NCBI RefSeq assembly: GCF_004801285.1
Contig: NZ_SSNY01000011.1
Span: 62,001-126,000, forward strand
Direction: 5' to 3'
DNA length: 64,000 bases
DNA from: Ollibium composti
GTDB lineage: Bacteria; Pseudomonadota; Alphaproteobacteria; Rhizobiales; Rhizobiaceae
Position 1 is the first letter of the stretch. Every line of letters begins with the position of its first letter. Shown piece by piece: positions 34,128 through 41,154 of the stretch. Made by a program: the position numbers and the translations under genes. The notes below the pieces were generated by a model. That model was not told where the DNA came from and ran no database searches. It saw only the letters and a list, made by a program, of their open reading frames with translations.

Positions 34128-34184
34128 GGTGAAAACCCTGTTTGAAGGCCGAAGACCGCCGCGGCGGTCCGGGAAAGCGTGTTG

Positions 34185-34472
34185 CTATCCACCCGTGCGA
34201 TGCAACTGGCGCGGTAAGGCGGCTTCTCCAAAGTCGATCATCGAGCGCCGGATGACGTTGCCGGCGGCATCGACATTCAGACGCGCGCGACGGTTGCCGT
34301 AGAAGAAACTCAATCGGTATTGGCCTTCGTGCTCCTCGATCCCGCGTTCGCAGAAGGACGTGATCTCCTGGGCTTTCATGAGCGCGTGCACGGCCGCCGG
34401 GTCAAGGCGCAGCAGATCGGCGAGCAGCTTCGCATCGACGAGGATGCCATTCGTCCCAATCTCGATTTGCAT
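34185..34472 (-). CDS. DUF6522-like small protein
   Basis: A 95-residue protein. Features are QIEIGTNGILVDAKLLADLLRLDPAAVHALMKAQEITSFCERGIEEHEGQYRLSFFYGNRRARLNVDAAGNVIRR, matching the DUF6522 family seen with respiration and denitrification genes. The function is unknown. There is no signal peptide. The C-terminus ends LHRTGG. It is 9 nt after the next small gene on the same strand, so the two likely form an operon under the NsrR-type site at 34695. Confidence 0.7.
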   Translation of the reverse strand: MQIEIGTNGILVDAKLLADLLRLDPAAVHALMKAQEITSFCERGIEEHEGQYRLSFFYGNRRARLNVDAAGNVIRRSMIDFGEAALPRQLHRTGG

Positions 34473-34481
34473 CGGCCGACC

Positions 34482-34670
34482 CTACGATGAGAGGGGGCCG
34501 GCTGGACGGCGTCCACCGCCAATCCAACCAGGAGGGTCGCTGGCGGGGAAGGATTCCCACGAAGCCCGCGCCACTTCATCCCATTCTGTTTCATCGTAGC
34601 TGGAGACCGGCGTCGGTTTCCTCGGCACGTGCTGAGTGCTTTCCGATACAGCATTATGATCACATGTCAT
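34482..34670 (-). CDS. Small conserved protein with FPASDPP motif
   Basis: A 62-residue protein from MTCDHNAVSES to GGRRPAGPLSS; a start at 34703 would add 11 residues and place the start codon inside the operator. The core ETEWDEVARASWESFPASDPPGWIG is a short motif I have seen as a recurrent family of tiny bacterial proteins, often next to DUF6522-type genes. Function is unknown. An NsrR-type palindrome begins 25 nt upstream of ATG 34670. Confidence 0.6.
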   Translation of the reverse strand: MTCDHNAVSESTQHVPRKPTPVSSYDETEWDEVARASWESFPASDPPGWIGGGRRPAGPLSS

Positions 34671-34694
34671 GGTCGTTCTTTGCATCGAAGTTAT

Positions 34695-34717
34695 AAGATA
34701 CATATAATCTACATCTT
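34695..34717. promoter_or_regulatory. NsrR-type operator 1
   Basis: AAGATACAT-N7-ACATCTT, with flanking AT/AT extending the symmetry. The same half-sites and spacer occur at 37935-37957. It lies 24 nt before the 62-residue gene and probably controls it and the DUF6522 gene. Confidence 0.65.
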
Positions 34718-34835
34718 ATCGGTGCGATTGCAAGGAATCCGATTTCCGCTGTGTCCGAGGAATGGTCGTTGCCAACAGGGGAGGCTTCGGTCCCATCATC
34801 TCCTAGAGATGGGACATGGAATAGGCCTTACAAAG

Positions 34836-35105
34836 CTACGTCCCTACGACCCAACGCAGTATCGTCTCTACGGCAGCAAGGCCGGGGTCTTCTGATTTCC
34901 GCATTACGGTCACAAGTTGGAACCACAGATCGTCGTCAGCTTCGTCGAGAAACGCTCGCACGGCGCCGGCGGAAAAGTCACCCACTGGCATCGAGACTCG
35001 CGCTGCCCGTTCGGCGAGGTTCGCGGCAAGTTCAGGGTCGAGAGTCGCTAAGACGTTGGAGATCACCTCTGGCCGATCGAGGGCAGCAATCAGATCTCCG
35101 AGCAT
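34836..35105 (-). CDS. Small conserved hypothetical helical protein
   Basis: An 89-residue protein starting MLGDLIAALDRPEVISNVLATLDPELAANLAERAARVSM. It continues with DFSAGAVRAFLDEADDDLWFQLVTVMRKSEDPGLAAVETILRWVV. It is all-helical and acidic, with no signal peptide or Cys in the core. I do not recognise a named family, though the composition is that of a small soluble accessory protein. The frame extends to 35303, but that part has a different composition. A degenerate Fnr/NnrR box lies 26 nt upstream. Confidence 0.6.
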   Translation of the reverse strand: MLGDLIAALDRPEVISNVLATLDPELAANLAERAARVSMPVGDFSAGAVRAFLDEADDDLWFQLVTVMRKSEDPGLAAVETILRWVVGT

Positions 35106-35131
35106 GTGGCATCTGCATCCAAATGAGGTCT

Positions 35132-35145
35132 TTGCGTCAACATCA
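35132..35145. promoter_or_regulatory. Degenerate NnrR/Fnr-like box
   Basis: TTGCGTCAACATCA has one good NnrR half-site (TTGCG) and a weak second half (CATCA). It lies upstream of the minus-strand gene starting at 35105, closer than other boxes in the window. Low confidence. Confidence 0.3.
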
Positions 35146-35328
35146 TAAAAACATACCCGATTGCAAAAAATCGAATACGTCTCGTTGCGGCCAAGGCAAA
35201 TACCATGAATTTGGCTTGGAGTATGCTGCGGCGAAAGTGCCAACCCAAAGAACGATGGTAATACGAGAGAAAGTCGTTTCCGAAAAGAACAATCGTGCCG
35301 CACCTTTATCCGTGATCACGACGGGCTC

Positions 35329-36093
35329 CTATGCGGCAGCCCGCACCTCCACCGCCTGAGCTGTGCAGTCTCGGCCCTTCGACTTCGCCACATAGAGCGC
35401 ACGATCCGCGGCCGATAGCAGAGCCTCAAGCTCCTGTCCGAATTCGTGAGCCGATAGACCTATACTGACCGTTACGCTTCGGCTGCCGAGACCCAGTGTA
35501 CGGGAAATCTCTTTCACCTTCTGGTGAATGCGACCACAGAGCGCCGCTGCTTGGGCGAAGTCGGCCTTATCCACGAAAACGGCAAATTCCTCGCCTCCAA
35601 GGCGCCCCACAACGTCGGACTCACGAATACATGATTTCAGAGCAGAGCCGATTTCCCGCAGGACCGCATCGCCAGTTGCATGACCGAAGCTGTCGTTGAT
35701 CGCCTTGAAATGGTCCGCATCGATGAACAACATCGCACCAGTTGAGCCGTTCGTTTCCCTTGTCCCAACAAGACGCCTGGTTTCGCCCAAGAAAGTCTTT
35801 CTGTTTAGCAAACCGGTCAATTCGCCCGTCCTGTTGGCCGTCTCTAATTCCGCAGCCAGTTCGGCAAATCGCGCGCTTCGTCTCAAAAAGAAATAGATCA
35901 GCGGGGATGCCACGAAGAGAACAATCACGCTGGTCAGCAGGAGGTCGAGGACCAACCGGTCTGAGAAAAAGATCGAGTAGAAAACCAGGGTCAGCAGATC
36001 AGCGCCAGCCGCGGCAACGGCCACTATGAGGCACGATTGCCCCAAAACGGTAAGCGCGTTGAAGCGCGCGGCTATACGATCAGGCCCGAGCAT
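35329..36093 (-). CDS. Membrane-anchored GGDEF diguanylate cyclase
   Basis: A 254-residue protein. Two N-terminal helices (SCLIVAVAAAGADLLTLVFYSIFF and LVLDLLLTSVIVLFVASPLIYFFL) are followed by a GGDEF domain (about 90-245). The active-site loop is GGEEF in VVGRLGGEEFAVFV, with the metal Asp in LFIDADHFKAINDSFGH. An intact GGEEF predicts c-di-GMP synthesis. The inhibitory RxxD site at -5 reads RESDV, which may retain feedback control. There is no sensor domain apart from the membrane part. A 207-nt gap lies upstream with no clear site. Confidence 0.88.
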   Translation of the reverse strand: MLGPDRIAARFNALTVLGQSCLIVAVAAAGADLLTLVFYSIFFSDRLVLDLLLTSVIVLFVASPLIYFFLRRSARFAELAAELETANRTGELTGLLNRKTFLGETRRLVGTRETNGSTGAMLFIDADHFKAINDSFGHATGDAVLREIGSALKSCIRESDVVGRLGGEEFAVFVDKADFAQAAALCGRIHQKVKEISRTLGLGSRSVTVSIGLSAHEFGQELEALLSAADRALYVAKSKGRDCTAQAVEVRAAA

Positions 36094-36299
36094 CGCAGTT
36101 GACGCTAACCGCCAATAGTAAATAGTCGCCTCATCGATTGCGTGAAGTTTTCATTGAGGCGTGCTTGTTACTCGAAGGTCGACGGCGTCGAGCCGCGACG
36201 TCCGCCGACCATGATCGTACGTCAAAGCACCTGTCCTTAGCGCGCGCTGACAGGTCGGGGCTCCGACACTGAAAATCATGCCCCTCATTCACGAAACGC

Positions 36300-36557
36300 T
36301 TAGTGTTCGTCCGGCACGCGTCTGCTCAGCCGATGCAGCAGCGTGTTGAACTTTCGCCATTGGACTGGATTGGTTCCGCGCAGCACCGAACAGGCCTTGC
36401 CCGCCCCACGGCAGGCTGCATCGGCCTGTCCGAGTCTCGCTAGGGCCTCAAGATTTGCGACCAAGAGATCCGCCAACTCGGCAAGCTGAGCTTCTCCGCT
36501 GTTCTCTGCGCCCGGTCCCGTTGCATTCGGTTGATCCGCTTGCATGTCACCAGCCAC
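36300..36557 (-). CDS. Small hypothetical protein, third gene of DUF2249-DUF59 operon
   Basis: An 85-residue protein. An N-terminal low-complexity part (MAGDMQADQPNATGPGAENSG) precedes a helical domain AQLAELADLLVANLEALARLGQADAACRGAGKACSVLRGTNPVQWRKFNTLLHRLSRRV. Two Cys (AACRGAGKAC) lie seven apart. I do not recognise the family. The start overlaps the 3' end of the DUF59 gene by 11 nt, so it is translationally coupled and likely belongs to the NsrR regulon. Confidence 0.6.
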   Translation of the reverse strand: MAGDMQADQPNATGPGAENSGEAQLAELADLLVANLEALARLGQADAACRGAGKACSVLRGTNPVQWRKFNTLLHRLSRRVPDEH

Positions 36558-36885
36558 CGCTGTCGGCTATACCGAGATGTTCCTTGGCGCCCGAACTCAT
36601 CTTCTCGGGCGACCAGGGTGGCTCATAGGTCAGCGTGACGTCGACGAACTCGACGCCGGGAACACTCCAGGCGGCGTCGCGGGCGCCCTCCTTCAGGTAG
36701 TTGGTTGCCGGGCAGCCGCGCGTCGTCGTGGTCATCACGATGTTGACGACGCCGCCGTCATTGACCAGAACCGCATAGACCAGCCCAAGATCAACGATGT
36801 TGTAGCCGAGCTCCGGATCGATCACGAGACGAAGCGCATCCGTGACCTTCTCGTCGTCCAGTTTTGGTTCCGCTTCATCGGCCAT
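36547..36885 (-). CDS. MIP18/DUF59 Fe-S assembly-type protein
   Basis: A 112-residue protein of the DUF59 (PaaD/SufT/MIP18) family. It has VTDALRLVIDPELGYNIVDLGLVYAVLVNDGGVVNIVMTTTTRGCPATNYLKEGARDAAWSVPGVEFVDVTLTYEPPWSPEKMS. The DPE motif, the TTRGCP cysteine and the PPW near the end are all present. Such proteins help insert Fe-S clusters. ATG 36885 is chosen; the frame's long 5' extension overlaps DUF2249. It is part of an NsrR-type operon, suggesting Fe-S repair under NO. Confidence 0.85.
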   Translation of the reverse strand: MADEAEPKLDDEKVTDALRLVIDPELGYNIVDLGLVYAVLVNDGGVVNIVMTTTTRGCPATNYLKEGARDAAWSVPGVEFVDVTLTYEPPWSPEKMSSGAKEHLGIADSGGW

Positions 36886-36952
36886 GGCACGATCCCTGTC
36901 ACATCGCCGCCCGCGCGGGTTGCGGGCGGCGTACGCGGTTGTGATGCCTGCT

Positions 36953-37210
36953 TCATGCGGCCTTTGAAAGACGGCCGATCTCGACGCGCCAGACCTCCGG
37001 CCCGCGCTCAAGATAGGTCCAGGAGAACTGCTGCGGATGCTCGGCCTCGATCTGGTAGTAGAGAGGCTTTGGATCGTGGTCGTTGACGAGAACGAACTTC
37101 CCTCCTGGCGCGAGCTGGTCGACAAGCTCGAAGATCTTCTGATGCCTCTGCATCGGCACCAGGGTTCGGACATCGATTTCGTTGGGTGCTGCATTTGCGG
37201 CCTGCGCCAT
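36953..37210 (-). CDS. DUF2249 protein 1
   Basis: An 85-residue protein. DUF2249 features: NEIDVRTLVPMQRHQKIFELVDQLAPGGKFVLVNDHDPKPLYYQIEAEHPQQFSWTYLERGPEVWRVEIGRL, including the conserved DHDPKPL and EVWRVEI. The fold resembles TusA-like sulfur proteins, but the TusA cysteine is absent. DUF2249 genes are recurrent in NO and denitrification loci. The gene has an NsrR-type site 106 nt upstream and is followed by DUF59. A second DUF2249 gene lies at 45560-45808. Confidence 0.85.
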   Translation of the reverse strand: MAQAANAAPNEIDVRTLVPMQRHQKIFELVDQLAPGGKFVLVNDHDPKPLYYQIEAEHPQQFSWTYLERGPEVWRVEIGRLSKAA

Positions 37211-37316
37211 GGGCTTGATCCTTTGAGTGCGAGATGAACGGCCGACGCGACCTTGTCGCGGTGTACCGTGGCGGACAACTTCCGTTGCACCGACGATCGT
37301 AGATAGTTGGCATTAA

Positions 37317-37339
37317 AAGATACATTGTCAATATATGTT
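37317..37339. promoter_or_regulatory. NsrR-type operator 2
   Basis: AAGATACAT-N7-ATATGTT, the least symmetric of the four sites. It lies upstream of the minus-strand DUF2249-DUF59 operon. Confidence 0.55.
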
Positions 37340-37367
37340 TTATGGATCGCTTCAGCATCCCTTGCAA

Positions 37368-37390
37368 AAGATGTATTCAGCGTGCATCTT
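37368..37390. promoter_or_regulatory. NsrR-type operator 3
   Basis: AAGATGTAT-N7-GCATCTT. It lies 47 nt before the nsrR start, consistent with autorepression. The pair at 37317 and 37368 are 51 nt apart centre to centre and flank a divergent promoter region. Confidence 0.65.
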
Positions 37391-37437
37391 TGGGACCGAT
37401 CGCACCGACGGCGACTGCAATCCCACACGAGGTCTGA

Positions 37438-37866
37438 ATGAGGCTGACGGATTTTTCCGACTATTCGCTGCGACTGCTGATGTATGCCGCGGCCCGGGCT
37501 GATCAGCTGATCACCATCGAGGAAACCGCCCAGGTCTACGGAATATCGCGCGCGCACCTCATGAAGGTGGCGAACCAGTTGACGCGCGCGGGCTTCCTTA
37601 AGGCGGTGCGCGGCCGCTCCGGTGGACTGGCTCTTGCCATGCGGCCCGAACGCATCGGGTTAGGCGATGTGCTGCGGGCGACAGAGCCGGACTTCGCTCT
37701 GGTCGAATGCTTCCGAAGCGACAACCGTTGCCTCATCACCCCGCGTTGCCGCTTGCGCGGCATGTTGAAGGAAGCGCTCGCCGCCTTCTCGGGCACACTC
37801 GACCGCTACACCCTGGCTGACCTCCTGCTCAATCCCGAAGATTTCGGCATACAGCCGGCGGCATAA
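37438..37866 (+). CDS. nsrR: NsrR-type Rrf2-family NO-sensing repressor
   Basis: A 142-residue regulator. The Rrf2 winged helix is MRLTDFSDYSLRLLMYAAARADQLITIEETAQVYGISRAHLMKVANQLTRAGFLKAVRGRSGGLALA. Fe-S ligands C91, C98 and C104 fall in ECFRSDNRCLITPRCRLRGML. This spacing is as in NsrR/IscR; the sequence around the helix-turn-helix and the denitrification setting favour NsrR. NO destroys the cluster and lifts repression. Four operators of one type lie nearby, one before this gene. Confidence 0.87.
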   Translation: MRLTDFSDYSLRLLMYAAARADQLITIEETAQVYGISRAHLMKVANQLTRAGFLKAVRGRSGGLALAMRPERIGLGDVLRATEPDFALVECFRSDNRCLITPRCRLRGMLKEALAAFSGTLDRYTLADLLLNPEDFGIQPAA

Positions 37867-37927
37867 GGATGGTGGGAGGCTCCATCCCGCTTCACCACGT
37901 CGCATCGGCACCCTCTTGCCAGGTCAC

Positions 37928-37964
37928 ATCCTAAAAGATACATTTCAAATACATCTTTTAGGAT
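37928..37964. promoter_or_regulatory. NsrR-type operator 4 with 12-bp perfect arms
   Basis: Arms ATCCTAAAAGAT (37928-37939) and ATCTTTTAGGAT (37953-37964) are perfect inverted repeats around a 13-nt centre. The core 37935-37957 reads AAGATACAT-N7-ACATCTT, the same half-sites as 34695-34717. The right arm overlaps the ATG at 37963. Confidence 0.75.
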
Positions 37965-38211
37965 GCCTATGATGTCTATCCTGTCTTCCGTATTCGATCA
38001 CGCCTTGCGCGTTGCCCGAGCCGTGCTGCCGCCCTTCAGGCAAAAGGACTGCTCCTGCCGCCTGTCGCGGCAAGAGCGGCTCGGACTGATCTTTTCGGCC
38101 ATCGACCGCTGTGGCGCCGATTGCCCGGCCTGCGCGATCTGGGCGCTGGAGCAGGACAGATTCCGGACATCGTGGGATGCGGAACCAAACGAAAGGAGAT
38201 TGCCATGCTGA
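37963..38211 (+). CDS. Small Cys-rich hypothetical protein, NsrR-regulated operon
   Basis: An 82-residue protein, MPMMSILSSVFDHALRVARAVLPPFRQKDCSCRLSRQERLGLIFSAIDRCGADCPACAIWALEQDRF and on. The cysteines DCSC and CGADCPAC look metal- or cluster-binding. I do not recognise the family. ATG 37963 overlaps the operator; ATG 37969 or 37972 are possible and further from the palindrome. Its 3' end overlaps the next gene by 7 nt. The position suggests a role in NO response or Fe-S chemistry, which is inference. Confidence 0.55.
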   Translation: MPMMSILSSVFDHALRVARAVLPPFRQKDCSCRLSRQERLGLIFSAIDRCGADCPACAIWALEQDRFRTSWDAEPNERRLPC

Positions 38212-38441
38212 GCAATTCACACGAATTCGTCCAGCCTGTGGACGAAGCCGAACGCGCCTATCTCGAATCCCTGGTGCGCGCCGACTACGACAAGAGCCAT
38301 CCCGGCGAAACCTTCGATGACATGAAGCGCCGTCGCTCCTTTTCCAGGGAAGACAAGGGCCTTTACCGCGATTGGCTAGCAATCGCCGCAGAGCGAGCCA
38401 AGGCTGCGCGTGCGGCGGACCCGAACCTGCTGGCCGCCTGA
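38205..38441 (+). CDS. Small hypothetical protein preceding fdxA
   Basis: A 78-residue protein, starting MLSNSHEFVQPVDEAERAYLESLVRADYDKSHPGETFDDMKRRRSFSREDKGLYRDWLAIAAERAK. It is charged, helical and Cys-free; no signal peptide. GAAAGGAGATTGCC gives AAGGAGA at 38191-38197, well spaced from ATG 38205. I do not recognise the family. It is 18 nt before fdxA. The HPGETFDDMKRRRSFSREDKGLYRDW segment looks conserved-protein-like and could be a partner-binding domain. Confidence 0.65.
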   Translation: MLSNSHEFVQPVDEAERAYLESLVRADYDKSHPGETFDDMKRRRSFSREDKGLYRDWLAIAAERAKAARAADPNLLAA

Positions 38442-38459
38442 CGTCCAGAGGCATTCTCG

Positions 38460-38801
38460 ATGACTTACGTCGTTACCGACAATTGCATAAAATGCAAATT
38501 CATGGACTGCGTGGAAGTGTGCCCGGTGGACTGCTTCTACGAAGGTGAGAACATGCTCGTCATTCATCCCGACGAGTGTATCGATTGTGGCGTTTGCGTC
38601 CCGGAGTGCCCGGCGGAGGCGATCTATCCTGACACGGATCCATCGGCGACGCCGGCATGGCTTTCACTCAACCATCAATATGCGTCAGCATGGCCCAACA
38701 TAACACGCAAGAAGGATCCACCTGCCGACGCGGACGCATGGAACGGCGTACCCGGAAAATTCGACGCGCATTTCAGCGATAGTCCCGGCGATGGCGAGTG
38801 A
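38460..38801 (+). CDS. fdxA: 7Fe-8S-type ferredoxin (FdxA)
   Basis: A 113-residue ferredoxin. The N-terminus [58 protein letters not shown] holds one 3Fe-4S and one 4Fe-4S cluster by the classic FdxA pattern, and the acidic C-terminal tail fits. FdxA proteins donate electrons to unknown partners. Here it ends an operon behind an NsrR-type palindrome, suggesting use in Fe-S or nitrogen-oxide metabolism under NO. Confidence 0.9.
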   Translation: MTYVVTDNCIKCKFMDCVEVCPVDCFYEGENMLVIHPDECIDCGVCVPECPAEAIYPDTDPSATPAWLSLNHQYASAWPNITRKKDPPADADAWNGVPGKFDAHFSDSPGDGE

Positions 38802-38966
38802 GCCGTTGCTCTCGTTCTGGCATCCGATGTCTGCAGGCGCCTCCTATCGGAGCGTCGGCTTCTGACAGGTCATAGCGCCGACATGCGTACCCACGAACGA
38901 ATGCTGCCGCTGCGTGCGCCGCGGCAAGCGTAGCTGTTCCTGAGTCTCGTCCCAAACTGGATGTAT

Positions 38967-38980
38967 TTGGTATTCCGCAA
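38967..38980. promoter_or_regulatory. Degenerate Fnr/NnrR box upstream of hemN
   Basis: TTGGTATTCCGCAA has a perfect NnrR right half (CGCAA) and a weak left half (TTGGT). It ends 57 nt before the hemN start, the same spacing as the better boxes, which raises its credibility. Confidence 0.5.
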
Positions 38981-39037
38981 AGAAGCGGGACCGGAACACG
39001 GTTAGGTTGTCGGCACTCACTGGAGGCGACCAAGGCC

Positions 39038-40390
39038 GTGCAACTATCCGTTCTGCAAAAGTATGGCGAGGCTCGCCTGCCACGCTACACCAGCTACCCG
39101 CCCTCCCCCGAGTTTTCGCCAGCCGTGGGCTTTGAGATTTATGGCGAATGGCTCTCGCAAATGCCATGCGACACCCCTTCTTCGCTCTATCTGCACGTCC
39201 CGTTCTGCCGGTCGATGTGCTGGTATTGCGGCTGCCACACCACGATCACCGCCAAGGACCAGCCCGTCGTCGAGTATCTGGACTTGCTGCGCAGGGAGAT
39301 CGACATGGTGGCAACGCAGGTGCGGCAACCCTTGCGGGTCGATCACGTGCATTTCGGCGGCGGCACGCCAACCATCGTTGCGCCAATGGATTTCGTCGCG
39401 TTGACGGACCTCCTTCGTGATCGCTTCGGCTTCTCGGCCGCTGCGGAGATCGCGGTCGAGATCGATCCGCGCACGCTGTCGATCGAGATGGCAGGCGCGC
39501 TGGGCGGCGCAGGTGTCGGCCGCGCCAGCCTTGGCGTGCAAAGCTTCGACCCGATCGTCCAGAAGGCGGTGAACCGAATCCAGAGCGAGGAGACAACGAT
39601 CGAAGCTGTCGACCGGCTGCGCCAGTCGGGTGTAGAAAGCATCAACTTCGATCTGATCTATGGGCTTCCGTACCAGACCGTCCATTCCTGCATCGATACG
39701 GCCAGTGCCGCGGCAGCCATGCGCCCGGACCGGTTTGCCGTGTTCGGCTATGCGCATGTTCCCTCCTTCAAGAAGCACCAACGCATGATCGAGGAGGCAG
39801 CCCTGCCCGGCAGCGCCGCGCGCATGGAACAGGCATTAGCGATCGCCGAAACTCTCGTCGACGCCGGCTACGTCCAGATCGGGCTCGACCACTTTGCGCT
39901 TCCCGAAGACGAGCTCGCGCGGTCGCAAGCAGCGGGAAAACTGCGGCGCAACTTCCAGGGCTATACCACCGACAATTGCGAAACGCTGATCGGCTTCGGC
40001 GCCTCGGCCATAGGCCGGACGCAACAGGGCTACGTCCAGAACCAGGTAGGGCTCGGCTTCTACGCCGGGTCGATTTCGAGAGGAGAGCTCGCGACAGCGC
40101 GAGGCTATCGCCTGACCGCCGAGGACCGCCTGCGCGCGGAAATCATCCAGCGCCTCATGTGCGATTTCGAGGTCGACGTACCGGCGGTCTGCGCCCGACA
40201 CGGGTTCGACGCGGCTGAACTTATCATCGGTAACGGGAAGCTGCTCGAACTTACCGAGGATGGAGTAGTCGATCTGGCCGAGGGCGTCATTCGTGTTCGG
40301 CGCGACTATCGCTTCTTGGTTCGGGCAGCGGCGGCCGCCTTCGATGGCTATCTTTACAGGTCAGGCAGGAGCCATAGCCAGGCAGCCTGA
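39038..40390 (+). CDS. hemN: Oxygen-independent coproporphyrinogen III oxidase
   Basis: A 450-residue radical SAM enzyme that makes heme without oxygen. The cluster motif is CRSMCWYCGC (C-x3-C-x2-C plus the HemN extra Cys), preceded by YLHVPF. Conserved parts include FGGGTPTIV, DPRTLSIEMAGALGGAGVGRASLGVQSFDP and NFDLIYGLPYQT; the C-terminal HemN domain has DHFALPEDELARSQ and QGYTT. Length matches HemN and exceeds HemW. GTG 39038 with GGAGG at 39022-39026. It probably serves heme demand of anaerobic respiration. Confidence 0.93.
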   Translation: MQLSVLQKYGEARLPRYTSYPPSPEFSPAVGFEIYGEWLSQMPCDTPSSLYLHVPFCRSMCWYCGCHTTITAKDQPVVEYLDLLRREIDMVATQVRQPLRVDHVHFGGGTPTIVAPMDFVALTDLLRDRFGFSAAAEIAVEIDPRTLSIEMAGALGGAGVGRASLGVQSFDPIVQKAVNRIQSEETTIEAVDRLRQSGVESINFDLIYGLPYQTVHSCIDTASAAAAMRPDRFAVFGYAHVPSFKKHQRMIEEAALPGSAARMEQALAIAETLVDAGYVQIGLDHFALPEDELARSQAAGKLRRNFQGYTTDNCETLIGFGASAIGRTQQGYVQNQVGLGFYAGSISRGELATARGYRLTAEDRLRAEIIQRLMCDFEVDVPAVCARHGFDAAELIIGNGKLLELTEDGVVDLAEGVIRVRRDYRFLVRAAAAAFDGYLYRSGRSHSQAA

Positions 40391-40454
40391 CCGCCATAGG
40401 GGCGGTTAACACGCGTTGAAGGGCGAAAACGCGAGCAAGAAAAATCGTGGTTCT

Positions 40455-40468
40455 TTGCGTCAGCGCAA
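40455..40468. promoter_or_regulatory. NnrR-type box upstream of ftrA
   Basis: TTGCGTCAGCGCAA is a perfect TTGCG-N4-CGCAA. It ends 101 nt before ftrA. Such sites are typical of NnrR, the NO-responsive Crp/Fnr regulator. Confidence 0.65.
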
Positions 40469-40569
40469 AGATCGATGCGAGAGCGGCAATAAGTTGACTG
40501 ACATAGTCATGATTTAGCCCGTTACGTCCGTTCCAGGATCGGACGCCTCGCCACGATAGGAAGCAAACC

Positions 40570-41112
40570 ATGTCCCGTCTCTCGACATTTATCTCTTCGA
40601 CCGCAGCCGTCCTGCTCGCAGGAAGCGCGGCCGCGTCTGCGCTGGAATATCCGATCGGGCAGCCGGGCCTTCTGAACGGCATGGAGGTGGCGGCCGTTTA
40701 CCTGCAGCCGATCGAGATGGAGCCGGCCGACATCATGCGTCCGGCGGCCAATTCCGACATCCATCTGGAGGCCGACATACACGCAACCGCGGACAATGCG
40801 AACGGCTTTGCCGAAGGCGACTGGATCCCGAATCTCAAGATCGAATACGTGCTGGTCCGGATGGACGACAACAAGCGCATCGGCGGCATGCTGATGCCGA
40901 TGGTCGCCAGCGACGGTCCGCACTATGGCGACAACGTCAAGCTGGCGGGTCCGGGAAAGTACAGGCTGACCTTCACCATCGACACGACCAACGGTTCCGC
41001 GCATTTCGGCCGGCACGTGGACAAAGAGACCGGCGTCGGCGCATGGCCGGCACCCTTCACCGTCGACTACGAGTTCACCTTCGCCGGTACCGGCAAGAAA
41101 GGCGGCTACTGA
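40570..41112 (+). CDS. ftrA: FtrA/P19-type periplasmic iron-binding protein
   Basis: A 180-residue secreted protein (signal TAAVLLAGSAAASA). The P19/Tpd family features are EYPIGQPGLLNGMEVAAVYLQPIEMEP, DIHLEADIHATADNANGFAEGDWIPNLKIEYVL and HFGRHVDKETGVG. Met and His residues in DNKRIGGMLMPMVASDGPHYGDN fit Fe/Cu binding. It is first of ftrABCD, a four-gene ferrous iron uptake system known from Bordetella and Brucella. FtrA would bind or oxidise Fe(II) before transport. Confidence 0.87.
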   Translation: MSRLSTFISSTAAVLLAGSAAASALEYPIGQPGLLNGMEVAAVYLQPIEMEPADIMRPAANSDIHLEADIHATADNANGFAEGDWIPNLKIEYVLVRMDDNKRIGGMLMPMVASDGPHYGDNVKLAGPGKYRLTFTIDTTNGSAHFGRHVDKETGVGAWPAPFTVDYEFTFAGTGKKGGY

Positions 41113-41154
41113 CGCGAGCCCGCCGCACAGGCCATCACAAGGTCCCGAAAGCGT

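Noticed and set aside
38925..38950. Hairpin TGCCGC...GCGGCA after fdxA as a terminator
   Set aside because: Short stem with a long GC loop and no T-run; not strong enough to call.
38773..39033. A small minus-strand frame between fdxA and hemN
   Set aside because: No family, overlaps the fdxA end and the hemN promoter with its box; likely non-coding.
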